This document shows positions 7,081-7,912 of a DNA stretch of 7,912 nucleotides, piece by piece (the stretch's first letter is position 1; each line of letters starts with the position of its first letter). The notes beneath the pieces were generated by a model. The model was not told where the DNA came from and did not search any database. It saw nothing but the letters and a program-made list of their open reading frames with translations. The translations under genes and the position numbers were made by a program. The DNA comes from Planctomycetota bacterium. Its GTDB lineage: Bacteria; Planctomycetota; Planctomycetia; Pirellulales; Pirellulaceae. Location of the stretch: assembly GCA_019347795.1 (NCBI GenBank), contig JAHWKS010000211.1, positions 1 to 7,912 on the forward strand. The letters run 5' to 3'.

Positions 7081-7287
7081 CTACCTCGGTTTGCGCGGAC
7101 GGTGGGTTTCGGGCGGCGATTCGCTTCGCGGGGCGCATTGCTGGATTAGCGACTCCAGGGTTTCCAGCGCCTCATCGAGCTGCTGATAGCGCGCGGCGAT
7201 TCGCTCCAGACGGCGGCGGCGGTCTGTGAGCCGACGCTGCGCCTCCTCGGGGCTGTTCGCCGACGGCGTATTGGGGGAGCCAGCCAT
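7081..7287 (-). CDS. Small charged coiled-coil protein, unknown function
   Basis: A 68-residue frame from ATG (7287-7285) to TAG (7083-7081). After a polar start (MAGSPNTPSANSP), residues 14-50 form one amphipathic helix suited to a coiled coil, with EEAQRRL, RRRRLERIAARYQQLDEAL and ETLESLIQQ carrying hydrophobic residues at heptad-like spacing. A basic, proline-rich tail (RSESPPETHRPRKPR) follows. It has no membrane segment or known motif. An in-frame TGA lies three codons before the ATG, so the start is not far from right, but no Shine-Dalgarno is visible, which lowers confidence. The ordered hydrophobic pattern argues that it is real rather than a shadow. A hairpin with a T-tract lies downstream. 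Confidence 0.5.
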   Translation of the reverse strand: MAGSPNTPSANSPEEAQRRLTDRRRRLERIAARYQQLDEALETLESLIQQCAPRSESPPETHRPRKPR

Positions 7288-7476
7288 GCGTAATCAGACG
7301 GCAATCTATATTTCCGCGGCCGGACGCGGCCCTGAACCCTCCAAGCGTCGGCGACGCTCCTCCAGCCGCCGCCGGGCCGCCGCGAATTCGTCGGCACGGC
7401 AGTTTCCTCAGGTGACGCTATTTCCCATGAACGCCGCTTCACGCCGGGTCGGGGAGAATTGGTGGATTCCGAAACG
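7288..7476. other. Intergenic region with a short broken reading frame
   Basis: No convincing intact gene is seen here. On the minus strand a frame from ATG 7428 to TAG 7306 has one in-frame TGA at 7410-7408. After the TGA it reads as an Arg/Glu-rich helix (ARRRLEERRRRLEG) resembling the core of the neighbouring 68-residue protein (QRRLTDRRRRLERIA). AGCGTC (7344-7349) and GACGCT (7353-7358) form a six-base hairpin, but no T-tract follows. The frame could be a decayed copy or chance in GC-rich DNA. Confidence 0.3.
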
Positions 7477-7912
7477 CTACCGTATTATAGGCGCCGTATA
7501 GCGATACATGTTGCACGCCGAGGGATCGCGGAGTCCGACGTTGTCGAAAGGAGCGATGGCCTGCATAACATCCTGCCGGAATCGTTCCGAGGAAAGAGCG
7601 CCCTCGCCCTGGGCCAACGCGCCTTCCAACCGGCGCCGCGTCTGGCGCACGATCGCCCGCAGTTGTTCGTCGTCCGCGCACAAGAACCCTCCTCCTGGAG
7701 AAATCTCGCCGCCGAGGCGCCGCTGCTCGTACGTGGTCGCGGCCGCAAAGTACAGCATCGAGAACGACGTAAACAAGTGGAAATCCGCCATCGCCAGATA
7801 ACATCCGGAAACCAGTTCGTCGATCAAGTCAAGCTCTTGCTCCACGAGCGCCGCATAGCGCTGAAACTCTCCTGCCAAGGAACTGCGATTCCAATGCCGC
7901 TCGATCATCCCG
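7477..7912 (-). CDS. C-terminal part of a probable halogenase-like FAD-dependent oxidoreductase
   Basis: The minus strand is open from the right edge to TAG at 7479-7477, giving 145 codons in view. The ATG at 7908 is preceded by an in-frame GGG at the edge and is more likely internal than the start. The visible part is mostly helical: RYAALVEQELDLIDELVSG, then CYLAMADFHLFTSFSMLYFA, then AATTYEQRR, and it ends with APFDNVGLRDPSACNMYRY. A late lid of helices with a Y/F-rich segment, an ML-YFAAATTYEQ stretch and a closing GL.DPS..N.Y motif resembles the C-termini of halogenase-like NAD(P)/FAD-dependent oxidoreductases as I remember them. The FAD-binding N-terminal GxGxxG would lie outside the window, so the assignment rests only on this tail. 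The hydrophobic stretch around FHLFTSFSMLYFAAA is not long enough to claim a membrane helix. Confidence 0.55.
   Translation of the reverse strand, partial: GMIERHWNRSSLAGEFQRYAALVEQELDLIDELVSGCYLAMADFHLFTSFSMLYFAAATTYEQRRLGGEISPGGGFLCADDEQLRAIVRQTRRRLEGALAQGEGALSSERFRQDVMQAIAPFDNVGLRDPSACNMYRYTAPIIR

Noticed and set aside
7306..7428. In-frame TGA read as selenocysteine
   Set aside because: There is no visible bacterial SECIS-type stem after the TGA, no known selenoprotein motif and no ribosome site before the ATG. Decay or chance is simpler.
7146..7442. 98-codon minus-strand frame overlapping the small gene
   Set aside because: Arg/Pro/Trp-rich, no ordered pattern; overlaps the better coiled-coil frame. 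Shadow.
7484..7489. Perfect TATAAT on the minus strand as a promoter for the small gene
   Set aside because: It lies in the last codons of the flavoprotein gene and has no -35-like hexamer at 16-19 bases, so it may be chance.

Overview
The window is GC-rich bacterial DNA. The best taxonomic guess is a planctomycete or a related PVC bacterium. The reasons are the densely coding high-GC sequence, a large secreted AsmA/TamB-like envelope protein, a signal-peptide protein of a kind common in planctomycetes, and a halogenase-like flavoprotein tail. This is inference from style; no rRNA or marker gene is present.

Layout. (1) Bases 1-2693, minus strand: a large AsmA-like envelope protein of at least 897 residues. 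It has a signal peptide or N-terminal anchor and five copies of a degenerate internal motif, and it runs off the left edge. (2) Bases 2694-2933: divergent intergenic region with a plausible plus-strand promoter. (3) Bases 2934-5015, plus strand: a compact two-gene unit. It encodes a 187-aa secreted protein and, three bases later, a 504-aa P-loop ATPase whose Walker A and Walker B motifs are separated by a two-helix membrane hairpin, a KAP-like architecture. (4) Bases 5016-5071: convergent intergenic region with two hairpins. (5) Bases 5072-6874, minus strand: a complete oligoendopeptidase F (M3 zinc peptidase). (6) Bases 6875-7080: non-coding, with a leader hairpin, a terminator-like hairpin and an ATTAG-rich inverted-repeat element. 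(7) Bases 7081-7287, minus strand: a small charged coiled-coil protein. (8) Bases 7288-7476: no convincing gene, but a short broken reading frame resembling the core of the small coiled-coil gene. (9) Bases 7477-7912, minus strand: the C-terminal end of a larger protein, probably a halogenase-type FAD-dependent oxidoreductase, entering from the right edge.

How the genes relate. Only the secreted protein and the ATPase look like a true operon. The AsmA-like gene is divergent from them and pepF is convergent with them. PepF is a housekeeping cytoplasmic peptidase. The most unusual gene is the membrane-hairpin ATPase, coupled to a periplasmic partner candidate. I see no CRISPR array, transposase, tRNA, rRNA or phage gene. 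Several very long open frames, including one of 1020 codons at 3854-6916 on the plus strand, are antisense or out-of-frame shadows in GC-rich DNA and are not annotated.
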